Source: Parasphingorhabdus marina DSM 22363 (lineage in GTDB: Bacteria; Pseudomonadota; Alphaproteobacteria; Sphingomonadales; Sphingomonadaceae). Taken from it: DNA of 64,000 nt. The stretch is from contig NZ_FSQW01000001.1 in NCBI RefSeq assembly GCF_900128895.1, forward strand, positions 1,612,001 through 1,676,000. Direction: 5' to 3'. Position 1 is the stretch's first letter; every line of letters begins with the position of its first letter. Made by a program: the position numbers and the translations under genes. Under the pieces are notes generated by a model that was given only the letters and a program-made list of their open reading frames with translations, ran no database searches and was not told the DNA's origin. Below are positions 9,257-17,562 of the stretch, piece after piece.

Positions 9257-10420
9257 ATGATTACGGATGTGCCGGGAACACTGGAAAACCGGAGTGACCA
9301 TCCACCGGCCTCCGCGCTTCGCTACCTGTTCCCGGTCAATCCCGGTATCGCAATTGGCAGCATGCTCGCGGTCTGGGGCACCTATTTTCTGTTCGCCACC
9401 ATCTATGTCCAAATATTGCAACCCCCGTCACCCGCCCGCGCGACGGGGCAATATCTGCTGCTGACGGGTTTCGCGCTGGCGACGACCTGGGTTCTTTATC
9501 GCGTCCTGGCTTTTTTGGGAAGCGGGCGGATTTCCAGCGGATTAACGGTGCTGATCATTCCCGGACTTGCGCTGGCACTGCTTATTTCCTGGTTTGGAAT
9601 GACATTCGTCGACCAGCAGGCTTTTTTCTCCGGCCGATTTGGCGGGGCGAATTTATCCGGGTCATTGGCAGAAACACGTGCCGCGCTGCTGCTGGCGACA
9701 TTTGTGCATTTTTTGATCCTGGCCAGCTGGGGATGCGGCTATCTGGCATGGTCCCATGACCGCGCGACACAAAAGGCGATGGAGAAGAGCAGGCTGCTGG
9801 ATCGATTGACCCGGGAAAGCGAGCTCCGCGCACTGCGATTCCAGCTCAATCCGCATTTTGTTTTCAACGCGCTCAATTCGGTCAGCAGCCTGATCATTGA
9901 TCGCCGCAATTCGGAAGCCGAGCAGCTGGTTGAGCAGCTGGCCGATCTCATGCGGGTGGTGCTTGACGAAGGACAGCACCGGATGACTACGGTTGAGAAA
10001 GAGATCGAACAGCAGTCTCGCTATCTGGAGATCGAGAAGGTGCGGTTTCCTGACCGGTTGAACTATTCCTGCGAGATTGCAGTTGATGTCCGGGACTGGG
10101 AAGTTCCGGTTCTCATCATTCAGCCACTGGTGGAAAATGCGATCAAGCATGGCGTGGCGCAATTCTCTGGCGCTGTCCGGGTCGAGATATCGGCCCGCCG
10201 AGACGGCGACAGATTGCGGCTGGTTGTCGCAAATGATGGAGCAATATCGGGCACCGGAACGGAGGAGTGGCAAGCCGGGACCGGTCTGGCCAATGTCAGG
10301 GAGCGCCTGAAGGCCGTTTACGGATATGAGGCTGCACTGGAAACCGGCCATGATGCGGAAGGATTTGCCGTGGCCACAATCATCGTTCCGGATGCCGCCA
10401 AAGCGCTGCAGGTCAGGTGA
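9257..10420 (+). CDS. LytS/AlgZ-type sensor histidine kinase
   Basis: 387 residues. Four or so membrane helices span about 30-165 (cores near 33-52, 68-86, 96-115 and 143-165), with no obvious periplasmic sensor domain. A His_kinase (PF06580-type) module follows, with the phosphoacceptor region RFQLNPHFVFNALNSV (His200), and then a HATPase domain with QPLVENAIKHG and GTGLANVRERL. Its TGA overlaps the ATG of the LytTR regulator by one base, so the pair is translationally coupled. The upstream DUF2891 lipoprotein could be a signal partner or an output; that link is inferred from position only. Confidence 0.93.
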   Translation: MITDVPGTLENRSDHPPASALRYLFPVNPGIAIGSMLAVWGTYFLFATIYVQILQPPSPARATGQYLLLTGFALATTWVLYRVLAFLGSGRISSGLTVLIIPGLALALLISWFGMTFVDQQAFFSGRFGGANLSGSLAETRAALLLATFVHFLILASWGCGYLAWSHDRATQKAMEKSRLLDRLTRESELRALRFQLNPHFVFNALNSVSSLIIDRRNSEAEQLVEQLADLMRVVLDEGQHRMTTVEKEIEQQSRYLEIEKVRFPDRLNYSCEIAVDVRDWEVPVLIIQPLVENAIKHGVAQFSGAVRVEISARRDGDRLRLVVANDGAISGTGTEEWQAGTGLANVRERLKAVYGYEAALETGHDAEGFAVATIIVPDAAKALQVR

Positions 10421-11187
10421 TGTCCGCGAACGGAGATCCGGCCGCTTGCAGTCCGATTCATGTTCTGGTCGTCGATGACGAGCCCCTGGCGCGCAATCGC
10501 CTGCGGGCACTTTGTCAGCGACTGGATTCGGTCGGATTGATTGATCTGTGTGACTCCGGAGAGGAAGCTTGCCAGAAAGTGCGCGATCACGGACCGGACC
10601 TGGTCTTGCTGGATGTGGATATGCCCGGCCTTTCCGGACTCGAGGTGGCAGATATGATCCGTTCGAATGCGGCGGCAGGGGACAAGGTGCCGGAAATCGT
10701 CTTCACCACCGCGCACAGCAGCTATGCAGCCCAGGCCTTTCGGCTGGATGCGGCAGACTATTTGCTCAAGCCTGTGAAACAGGCCCAGCTGGAGGAGGCG
10801 GTGGCCCGGGCCCGTGAGAGACTGCGTATCCGCCGGCAGGGCGATACAGCGCAGCCGCCGCCCTATCTGTGGGTGCAAGATGGAGCAGGCTCGGTCCAGA
10901 TCCTTTGCCGAGATATCGCGTATATCCTCGCCGAACGAGACTATATGCGCCTGTGCCTGACTTCCGGTTTGTCCCGGCTGGTGCATGAACCGATGCATGT
11001 TCTGGAAGACCGGCTGCCGAGTGGAGATTTCTTGCGTATTCATCGTTCGACGATCGTGCGCAAAGCCGGAATCCGGGAGTTCCGGCGCGACGGCCGGCAG
11101 GTTCTGTGTGTCCTGCAATGTGGTGCGGAATTTCCGGTGGGGCCCAGCTACAAGAACAAGATTGGCCAGAATATTCGCACGCGATGA
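10420..11187 (+). CDS. LytTR-family response regulator
   Basis: About 255 residues: an N-terminal receiver domain (about 13-130) with the acidic pair VVDDEP, phosphoacceptor Asp65 in LVLLDVDMPG, and Lys in DYLLKPVK; then a C-terminal LytTR DNA-binding domain (about 150-250) with the core FLRIHRSTIVRKAGI. It follows the kinase with a TGATG overlap. A GTG one codon upstream (10417) is an equally close alternative start. LytTR regulators usually bind paired direct repeats; none was identified with confidence upstream of this operon. Confidence 0.94.
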   Translation: MSANGDPAACSPIHVLVVDDEPLARNRLRALCQRLDSVGLIDLCDSGEEACQKVRDHGPDLVLLDVDMPGLSGLEVADMIRSNAAAGDKVPEIVFTTAHSSYAAQAFRLDAADYLLKPVKQAQLEEAVARARERLRIRRQGDTAQPPPYLWVQDGAGSVQILCRDIAYILAERDYMRLCLTSGLSRLVHEPMHVLEDRLPSGDFLRIHRSTIVRKAGIREFRRDGRQVLCVLQCGAEFPVGPSYKNKIGQNIRTR

Positions 11188-11194
11188 TCCCGAA

Positions 11195-12235
11195 TCAAGC
11201 AGGCGGTTCGGGTTTGTCTGATACCGTTTCGGAATAGCGGGGGGCCGGAGCCGGCTGCAAATGTCCACCAACATCGACAAAGGCCTGACGTTCGACATTA
11301 TGTGGATGCTGCTTGGCTTCCGTCAGTGACAAAACCGGTGCGAAGCAGATATCCGTGCCTTCCATCAGCTCGCACCATTGGTCGCGGGTTTTGGAAAGAA
11401 ACAGGGTGGTCAGCTTGTCTTTCAGCTTTGGCCACATCGCCGGGTTCATCTGGGCATCAAACTCGCTGTCATCTGCCAGCCCCGCAACTTCGCGGAGCTG
11501 CGCATAGAATTGCGGCTCGATCGAGCCGATGGAAATATATTTGCCGTCGGATGTCTCATAGGAGTCATAGAAATGCGCACCTGTATCGAGCAGATTGACA
11601 CCGCGTTCATCCTGCCACTGACCAATGTTCTGAAAATCGAAAATCATCGCCATCAGCGCCGCCGAGCCGTCGGTCATCGCGCAGTCCACCACCTGGCCCT
11701 TGCCGCCGGTTTTGGCATGGAGCAGCGCCGATACCATGCCGAGCGCCAGCATCATGCCGCCACCGCCAAAATCGCCGACCATGTTGATCGGCGGTGTCGG
11801 CTTCTGGCCAGCGCGGCCGAATGCATGGAGCGCGCCGGAGATGGAAATATAATTGATGTCATGCCCCGCTGCCTGTGCAAGCGGGCCATATTGCCCCCAT
11901 CCGGTCATCCGGCCGTAGACCAGCCCCGGGTTATCGGCGAGCAGCACATCGGGACCCAGTCCGAGTCGTTCCATCACGCCCGGGCGGAAACCTTCGATCA
12001 GGCCGTCCGCTTCGCGGACAATGTCACGTGCCTGCCGGATTCCCTCGGCAGATTTGAGGTCAATCTCGACCAGCTTGCGTGATCTGGAAAGTGCCAGCCG
12101 GGGATCCGGTGGACGACCCGGCCGGTGCAGGACGGTGACAGTCGCGCCCTGGTCGGCGAGCATCATGCCGCAAAAAGGTCCGGGGCCGATCCCGGCAAAT
12201 TCAACGATATGTATTCCTGCAAGAGGTCCCGCCAT
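11195..12235 (-). CDS. CaiB/BaiF-family CoA enzyme, alpha-methylacyl-CoA racemase-like
   Basis: 346 residues of the family III CoA-transferase/racemase fold. The residues that define alpha-methylacyl-CoA racemases in this family are present: His125 in AAGHDINY, Asp155 in MVGDFGGGG, and a Glu in GSIEPQFYAQL. This favours epimerisation of 2-methylacyl-CoA (branched-chain or sterol side-chain catabolism) over CoA transfer, although substrate cannot be read from sequence. A perfect palindrome lies 10 bases upstream of the start (listed separately). It is convergent with the LytTR gene, with 7 bases between them. Confidence 0.9.
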   Translation of the reverse strand: MAGPLAGIHIVEFAGIGPGPFCGMMLADQGATVTVLHRPGRPPDPRLALSRSRKLVEIDLKSAEGIRQARDIVREADGLIEGFRPGVMERLGLGPDVLLADNPGLVYGRMTGWGQYGPLAQAAGHDINYISISGALHAFGRAGQKPTPPINMVGDFGGGGMMLALGMVSALLHAKTGGKGQVVDCAMTDGSAALMAMIFDFQNIGQWQDERGVNLLDTGAHFYDSYETSDGKYISIGSIEPQFYAQLREVAGLADDSEFDAQMNPAMWPKLKDKLTTLFLSKTRDQWCELMEGTDICFAPVLSLTEAKQHPHNVERQAFVDVGGHLQPAPAPRYSETVSDKPEPPA

Positions 12236-12244
12236 GATCTGCTC

Positions 12245-12266
12245 CGTTTAATCGCGTGATTAAACG
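12245..12266. promoter_or_regulatory. Perfect 9+9 inverted repeat upstream of the racemase-like gene (candidate operator)
   Basis: Arms CGTTTAATC (12245-12253) and GATTAAACG (12258-12266) are exact inverted repeats separated by 4 bases. The centre lies about 20 bases upstream of the ATG at 12235, where a repressor would block the promoter or early leader. The TTAATC/GATTAA form resembles TetR-family operators, but no TetR gene is nearby, so a regulator encoded elsewhere would be needed. Confidence 0.55.
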
Positions 12267-12327
12267 TCCTAGGCCGGGCAGGCGGAGGAAATCAAGTCTT
12301 CTGAATAGCCGTTGCCGGCTGACGGGG

Positions 12328-12738
12328 TCAGCGCGGGCGCTGGCCGTGGGCAAGCGGCTTGTGTTTGGCGGCCTGCTTCCTCAGATAATGCGGCAGTTCC
12401 AGCTTCGACTGACCCACCGGTTTGCGCGCCAGTTTTGGATCAATGGCGTGATCAAAGGCGACACCGAAACGACCCTGGGCCACCCAGGCCACATGGCCGG
12501 TCACCTTGCCGATATTCCGCAATTCGAGCTCGATCCGGTCACCGCGTTTGGCCCGGACGGCGGCTTCTGCCATCAGTCCGCCAGCCGACAGGTTGCGCAC
12601 CCGCACGTCGCCGCAATCATCGCCGTCAACAAATTTGAGACGGGCCTGAAGAAACAGGCTGTCGCGATCGACTTCCCGCTTTGGCATCCCGCTGGTCTGA
12701 TTGTCAGGGCCGAGATTCTCGTCATATGGCTCTATCAT
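12328..12738 (-). CDS. PilZ-domain protein
   Basis: About 136 residues from the ATG at 12738; a TTG two codons upstream is less likely. It has the PilZ layout: an Arg-rich segment (PKREVDRDS), then a beta-barrel with NLSAGGLM, the family's (D/N)xSxxG motif, and GRFGVAF. The C-terminal 35 residues are basic. PilZ domains often bind cyclic di-GMP, but the N-terminal RxxxR-type motif here is imperfect, so nucleotide binding is uncertain. It is a single gene with no clear partner. Confidence 0.8.
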   Translation of the reverse strand: MIEPYDENLGPDNQTSGMPKREVDRDSLFLQARLKFVDGDDCGDVRVRNLSAGGLMAEAAVRAKRGDRIELELRNIGKVTGHVAWVAQGRFGVAFDHAIDPKLARKPVGQSKLELPHYLRKQAAKHKPLAHGQRPR

Positions 12739-12972
12739 TTGCAACCCATTCCTGGTTTGATCATTCGCTCGTTAACAGACCGAATAGCGCGCAAATGATG
12801 GAAAATTGGTTAAAATTTCGCGCGGTTTTGTTGATCTTGATGATCAGGACATTCTGATGGATTGGGAAGGGGCATCCGCGTCCGAGGCACGTCGTCATTC
12901 GCGAACGCCTGGCCAGTGCAGCTGAGTCGATTACTTTATATTCAACAAAAAATCTGCAAAGAGTATTTTAAG

Positions 12973-13452
12973 CTATTGATCTCGAGAGATTTTCTCGTTT
13001 CTCTCATGCGCTTCTTGCGCCTCGACCGTCATCGTAGCGATGGGCCGGGCCTTCAGGCGCTCGAGCGAGATCGGCTCGCCGGTGACCTGACAATAGCCAT
13101 ATTCTCCGTCCTCGATTCGCTGCAAAGCGGCGTTGATCTTGGATGTCAGCTTGCGCTGGCGGTCGCGGGTTCGCAACTCCAGTCCCCAGTCGGTTTCGCT
13201 GGATGCGCGATCATTCAGGTCAGCTTCCTGTATCGGTCCGTCCTGCAAATGTGCCAGCGTTTCCTTGGACTCGTCAATTATCTCTTGTTTCCAGGTCTCT
13301 AGCAGCTGTTTGAAATATGCCAGCTGAAGTTCATTCATGAACTCTTCGTCGTCAGCAGGGTGATAGCCGTCAGGCAGGACAACATCATTGGTCGTCATAT
13401 TCTTCGAGTTGGATTTTTTCTTCGCCGAGGACGCCACAACACTCTCCAACAT
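12973..13452 (-). CDS. dksA: DksA/TraR-family RNA polymerase-binding regulator
   Basis: About 159 residues from the ATG at 13452, preceded by a GGGGG/AGGA ribosome site. An ATG at 13491 would add 13 residues but lacks a good site. It has a coiled-coil region with an acidic tip (EADLNDRAS, cf. the DxxDxA motif that works in the RNA polymerase secondary channel) and the C-terminal globular domain (YGYCQVTGEPISLERL...RPIATMT). Only one of the four zinc-ligand cysteines of classical DksA remains, as in other alphaproteobacterial DksA proteins. It probably works with ppGpp in transcription control. Confidence 0.9.
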   Translation of the reverse strand: MLESVVASSAKKKSNSKNMTTNDVVLPDGYHPADDEEFMNELQLAYFKQLLETWKQEIIDESKETLAHLQDGPIQEADLNDRASSETDWGLELRTRDRQRKLTSKINAALQRIEDGEYGYCQVTGEPISLERLKARPIATMTVEAQEAHERNEKISRDQ

Positions 13453-13903
13453 TTGCCCCCAATCCTGCCCGGACTGGTGAGGGAAGGCCATAGGGCGGGC
13501 CTATAACCATGGGTCGTATCGGAGACAAGTCGCAAATTGAAACCCGGAAGAAAATTTTGACTTTCCGGTGCAGCGGTGTCGTTCGTCCTGGATTGCGATC
13601 ACCCACTTCGCGGTTCGGGACCGGCGCGTAAAGCTGCGGGAATTCCGGATGTCGCCTGCCGACTTGCAAGCTGTTCTGACCGGTTTTCTCAACACTTCAG
13701 CCGAAATTGGTATCAAATCGGGACATTAACTTTGCCCGGTCACGGATTGATCTGATTTTCCGGAATTTAATTGGCCCAAACAAGGTTAACGCAATTGTTA
13801 TTAACTTTTTCTTCTGCGCTTCTGATCCATGTCGGAACCGAAAGGGCACCACCTGCACAGGGGGTTTGCGCTGGAGGCTCCAAAGCGGAAGAGAGAAGAT
13901 ACT
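13453..13903. other. Intergenic region between dksA and the Ser/Gly-rich protein gene
   Basis: About 450 bases containing the two divergent promoters. Several short frames exist but none has a convincing start, composition or family. AT-rich stretches with repeated TTAAC near 13785-13806 precede the Ser/Gly-rich gene and may be part of its promoter, but the spacing does not fit a canonical CtrA box. No hairpin terminator or repeat stood out. Confidence 0.5.
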
Positions 13904-15286
13904 ATGTCGGTACGGATGGCTTTAGCGAAATTATGTGCTTGCACATGTGGCGGTGCACTGATCGGCGGCGGCGCAGTCCATGTGACGGAAGCACCTGCGG
14001 CTCCCTATGTCAAAAAAGCTGACTCGAAAAAGAAATATCGCAAACGGGTTTTGCGCAAGGGTGAATCGGCGCGCAAGGTCAAACGTATCCGGCGGACGGT
14101 TACGACCAAGACCGTGACGGCCTGTGCACCGAGTGTTGTCAAAATTGCGCAGACGCCTGCACCTCTTCCTCCGCCACCCTATATCCCGGCTCCCCTGCCT
14201 CCGGTTCCCGTTCTGGAAAGCGGCGGCGGTTCGGTTCCTGTTGTCATCGGTGGCAGCGGTGGCTTCGGTGGCGGCGGCGGATTCTTTGGCGGATTCTTCG
14301 GCGGCGGTGGCAGCGGTGGCGGCAGTGTCGTCATCTCGTCCACCAGCACCGGCGGTTCCACCAGCACCTCGACCGGCGGCAGTTCGACCAGTGGTGGGTC
14401 GACCAGCACATCTTCGGGCAGCATCAGCAGCTCGACCGGCGGCGTGAGCACGTCCACCGGCGGGGTCAGCACTTCCACGGGCGGCGTCAGTACGTCTACC
14501 GGTGGCAGCAGCTCGTCATCATCCTCCTCATCATCCTCAAGCAGTTCGAGTTCCTCGAGCAGCTCGTCCAGTTCGTCCGGTTCCAGTGGGGGTTCCAATG
14601 GCGGCAAACCGCATCCTGGGGGCAGCACCGGTTCGACCGGCGGCTCGTCGGGATCAAGTGGTTCATCGGGCAGTTCCGGATCTTCCGGTTCTTCGGGCGG
14701 ATCTTCTGGCGGTTCCAGCAGCTCCAGCAGCTCCGGTTCGTCCAGCAGCTCGGGCTCCTCGAGCAGCAGTGGTGGCTCGGGCGGCAGTTCCGGCTCGTCT
14801 GGTGGCAGCGGCGGATCGGGCGGCAGCTCCGGTTCTTCCGGTGGCAGCGGCGGATCTTCCAGTTCGTCCAGCAGTTCCGGTTCCTCCAGCAGCTCCAGTT
14901 CGTCCAGTGGCGGATCGTCGGGCAGCAGCTCTGGTGGATCCGGAGGCAGTGGTGGCTCTTCGAGCAGCGGTGGCAGCTCCTCGAGCAGCAGCTCGTCCAG
15001 CTCAAGCTCCAGTTCTTCGAGCAGTTCGACCTCTTCCGGCGCAACCGGCGGATCCTCGAGCTTTGGCGGAACCTCAAGCGGCTCGAGCAGCTCCAGCTCG
15101 TCGAGCAGCAGTTCTTCCAGCTCGAGTTCAAGTTCTTCGAGCAGCAGCTCATCCTCGGGCGGTTCGACCGGCGGTTCCACAGGCGGGACTCCGGTTCCGG
15201 CACCTCCCGTCGTCCTGCTCTTCGGTGCAGCAGCAGCAGCGCTGTTCGCGCGCCGCCGCATCGGGAAAAAGGCAGCCGACGCCTGA
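13904..15286 (+). CDS. Ser/Gly-rich exported protein with PEP-CTERM-like anchor
   Basis: 460 residues from the ATG at 13904 (ribosome site GAGAGAAG). It has a short signal-like N-terminus, a basic segment (about 35-70), a Pro-rich stretch, then about 300 residues made almost only of Ser, Gly and Thr (about 115-425). The C-terminus is sorting-signal-like: VPAPP, a hydrophobic helix ([14 protein letters not shown]) and RRRIGKK. Ser is encoded by a mixture of AGC, TCG, TCC, TCA, AGT and TCT, so the run is kept as protein, not as a simple DNA repeat. It is probably a surface or matrix protein that exosortase-like machinery would process. A strong terminator follows. The exact function is unknown. 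Confidence 0.8.
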   Translation: MSVRMALAKLCACTCGGALIGGGAVHVTEAPAAPYVKKADSKKKYRKRVLRKGESARKVKRIRRTVTTKTVTACAPSVVKIAQTPAPLPPPPYIPAPLPPVPVLESGGGSVPVVIGGSGGFGGGGGFFGGFFGGGGSGGGSVVISSTSTGGSTSTSTGGSSTSGGSTSTSSGSISSSTGGVSTSTGGVSTSTGGVSTSTGGSSSSSSSSSSSSSSSSSSSSSSSSGSSGGSNGGKPHPGGSTGSTGGSSGSSGSSGSSGSSGSSGGSSGGSSSSSSSGSSSSSGSSSSSGGSGGSSGSSGGSGGSGGSSGSSGGSGGSSSSSSSSGSSSSSSSSSGGSSGSSSGGSGGSGGSSSSGGSSSSSSSSSSSSSSSSSSTSSGATGGSSSFGGTSSGSSSSSSSSSSSSSSSSSSSSSSSSSGGSTGGSTGGTPVPAPPVVLLFGAAAAALFARRRIGKKAADA

Positions 15287-15311
15287 GCAGCGGTTTTTGA
15301 ACTCCATTCTG

Positions 15312-15343
15312 GGGCGGCCGGGTCAAACCGGCCGCCCTATTTT
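15312..15343 (+). terminator. Rho-independent terminator after the Ser/Gly-rich protein gene
   Basis: Perfect 10-bp GC-rich stem GGGCGGCCGG (15312-15321) with CCGGCCGCCC (15328-15337), a 6-base loop, and a TATTTTT tail. It separates this gene from serS, so serS must have its own promoter in the 50 bases that follow or depend on read-through. Confidence 0.85.
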
Positions 15344-15395
15344 TGCGAGGATTGCCCTTGATCGTACCCGGCAGGCTCGGCATAGGCATGAGCCC

Positions 15396-16679
15396 ATGCA
15401 TGATCTGAAATATATTAGAGAAAACCCGGCCGATTTTGACGCGGCTCTGGCGCGTCGCGGCGATGACCCGGTCTCGGCCCGGATACTGGAACTCGACGAA
15501 CGCAGACGCGCGCTCCAGACCGAGGTTCAGATGGGGCAGGCGCGCCGCAACGAAGCTTCCAAGGCGATTGGCAAGGCCAAGGGGCAGGGTGATGAAGAAA
15601 CCGCCCAAGCCCTGATGGCAGAGGTCGCCGAACTGAAGCAGAAACTGCCGACCCTTGAAGAGGAAGAACGACAGGTTGGCGAAGAGCTGAAAAATGCGCT
15701 GGCTGTCATCCCCAATCTGCCGGCTGCGGATGTACCGGCTGGCGCGGATGAATCCGACAACCTGGAGGTCGCAACCTGGGGCCAGCCACGGGACTTTGAT
15801 TTTGCACCGCAGGAACATGCCGATATCGGTCCGGCCTTAGGGATGGACTTTGAAACCGGTGTCCGCATGTCCGGTGCGCGTTTCACTTTTCTGCGCGGGC
15901 AGATGGCACGTTTGCATCGCGCTTTGGGCCAGTTCATGCTGGATCACCAGACCGGCAATCATGGCTATGTCGAATGCAACCCGCCGGTTCTGGTGCAGGA
16001 TGAGGCCATGTATGGTACCGACAAGCTGCCGAAATTTGCGGAAGATTCCTTCCGGACGACCGACGATCTCTGGCTAATCCCCACCGCAGAAGTCAGCCTG
16101 TCCAGTTCGGTCATGGGAGAAATTGTCGAGGAAGCGGCTTTGCCGATGCGCCTGACCGCCCTGACATTATGTTTCCGGTCCGAGGCCGGATCGGCCGGAC
16201 GTGATACACGCGGGTTCATCCGCCAGCATCAGTTTGAAAAATGCGAACTGGTCAGCATCACGAAGCCCGAAGACAGTGACGCAGAACATGAACGGATGGC
16301 TGCGGCGGCCGAATCGGTGCTGCAGGCGCTGGAACTGCCCTATCGCAAGATGTTGCTCTGCACGGGAGACATGGGTTTTGGAGCGAGGAAAACCTATGAT
16401 TTGGAAGTCTGGCTGCCCGGGCAGGGGAGCTATCGCGAAATCTCGAGCATTTCCAACACTGGCGATTTCCAGGCACGGCGCATGAATGCGCGTTTCCGGC
16501 CCGACGGCGAAGCGAAGGGGACGCAATTTGTGCATACGCTGAACGGATCGGGGCTGGCAGTGGGCCGGACGCTTGTCGCGGTGATCGAAAATTATCAGCA
16601 GGCTGACGGATCTGTTACAATCCCGGATATATTGCAGCCCTATATGGGCGGCGTCACCACACTGGAACCGCAAAACTGA
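15396..16679 (+). CDS. serS: Seryl-tRNA synthetase
   Basis: 427 residues, the normal length for bacterial SerRS, which charges tRNA-Ser. The N-terminal tRNA-binding coiled coil covers about 25-105, followed by the class II catalytic core with motif 2 ([15 protein letters not shown]) and motif 3 ([13 protein letters not shown]). The ATG at 15396 encodes [11 protein letters not shown], the typical N-terminus. The same frame is open for 900 bases upstream through the Ser/Gly-rich gene, but that extension is an artefact. The TGA overlaps the surE start (TGATG). Confidence 0.98.
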   Translation: MHDLKYIRENPADFDAALARRGDDPVSARILELDERRRALQTEVQMGQARRNEASKAIGKAKGQGDEETAQALMAEVAELKQKLPTLEEEERQVGEELKNALAVIPNLPAADVPAGADESDNLEVATWGQPRDFDFAPQEHADIGPALGMDFETGVRMSGARFTFLRGQMARLHRALGQFMLDHQTGNHGYVECNPPVLVQDEAMYGTDKLPKFAEDSFRTTDDLWLIPTAEVSLSSSVMGEIVEEAALPMRLTALTLCFRSEAGSAGRDTRGFIRQHQFEKCELVSITKPEDSDAEHERMAAAAESVLQALELPYRKMLLCTGDMGFGARKTYDLEVWLPGQGSYREISSISNTGDFQARRMNARFRPDGEAKGTQFVHTLNGSGLAVGRTLVAVIENYQQADGSVTIPDILQPYMGGVTTLEPQN

Positions 16680-17446
16680 TGCGCATTTTGTTGACCAATG
16701 ATGACGGTTTTGATGCCCCCGGCATGAAGGTGCTGCTCGATATCGCCCAGACATTGTCCAATGATCTGTGGATTGTCGCGCCATCTGAAGAAAAATCCGG
16801 CGCCGGTCATTCCCTGACCCTCACGCGCCCGCTGCGCATCCGCCAGCGCGGGGATCAGCAATATTCCGTTGATGGCACGCCGACCGACAGCGTGATGATG
16901 GCGGTTGCGAAGATCATGAAAGACGGCCCGCCCGACCTGATCCTGTCCGGGGTCAATCGCGGCGCCAATCTGGGAGAAGACGTCACCTATTCCGGTACAG
17001 TATCGGCGGCAATGGAAGGCGCATTGGCCGGCATTCCATCCATCGCGCTCAGCCAGTGTTATGCAAGAGGGGATCTCGGCAATGATGTCCCGTTCGATGC
17101 CGCCTTGCATTGGGGCGAAAAGGTCCTCCGCCCGCTGATCAAGCAGCGCATGGATCACCGGACGCTGGTCAACATCAACTTTCCCGCCGGTCCCGCTGAT
17201 GACGTGAAAGGGGTGCGCGTGGTGTCCCAGGGCATTCGCGATTATGGCCGGTTGCAGATTGTCAGCAATCGGGATCCGCGGGGCTTTGAATATCACTGGT
17301 TCGGACTGGGGCCGATGGTGGAAACGCCGGCGCACAGTACAGATCTTGAAGCAACCGCGGATGGCTATGTATCGGTTACGCCGCTCCATCTTGATCTGAC
17401 CCACTATGAATCGATGGACGCACTTGCGCGGCTCTACGGCAAGTAG
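16679..17446 (+). CDS. surE: 5'/3'-nucleotidase SurE
   Basis: 255 residues, a metal-dependent nucleoside 5'- or 3'-monophosphate phosphatase involved in stationary-phase survival. The N-terminal ILLTNDDGFDAPG supplies the metal-binding Asp pair (Asp8, Asp9); SGVNRGANLGEDVTYSGTV holds further active-site Asn and Ser residues. Start and serS stop overlap by one base. The serS-surE-peptidase order is common in sphingomonads. Confidence 0.97.
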   Translation: MRILLTNDDGFDAPGMKVLLDIAQTLSNDLWIVAPSEEKSGAGHSLTLTRPLRIRQRGDQQYSVDGTPTDSVMMAVAKIMKDGPPDLILSGVNRGANLGEDVTYSGTVSAAMEGALAGIPSIALSQCYARGDLGNDVPFDAALHWGEKVLRPLIKQRMDHRTLVNINFPAGPADDVKGVRVVSQGIRDYGRLQIVSNRDPRGFEYHWFGLGPMVETPAHSTDLEATADGYVSVTPLHLDLTHYESMDALARLYGK

Positions 17447-17562
17447 CCGTTCCGGTCGCCTTGTGCCGTCGAACCGGTTCGGCTCAACCTGGGCTGGCAA
17501 GACCCTGTTTTGCTGCTAGAAAGACGGCCAGTTTTGAAGACCTGCTGTTCATGGGGGCATCC

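Noticed and set aside
13721-13810. TTAAC pairs as CtrA-binding sites
   Set aside because: The spacing does not fit TTAA-N7-TTAA in any pair.
14330-15180. Short-period repetition in the Ser/Gly region as a possible CRISPR or tandem DNA repeat
   Set aside because: No conserved repeat-spacer unit; repetition is at the amino-acid level with varied codons.
14179-15261. A 360-codon antisense frame, rich in Leu, Glu and Pro
   Set aside because: It mirrors the Ser/Gly codons on the other strand; composition is an artefact of the repeat and there is no ribosome site or signal.
14502-16679. A 725-codon frame running through the Ser/Gly-rich gene into serS
   Set aside because: The frame lacks stops only because the repetitive GC-rich coding gives an Arg/Pro/Ala-rich alternative translation. 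The real SerRS starts at 15396. The upstream part has no family match and is crossed by a terminator.
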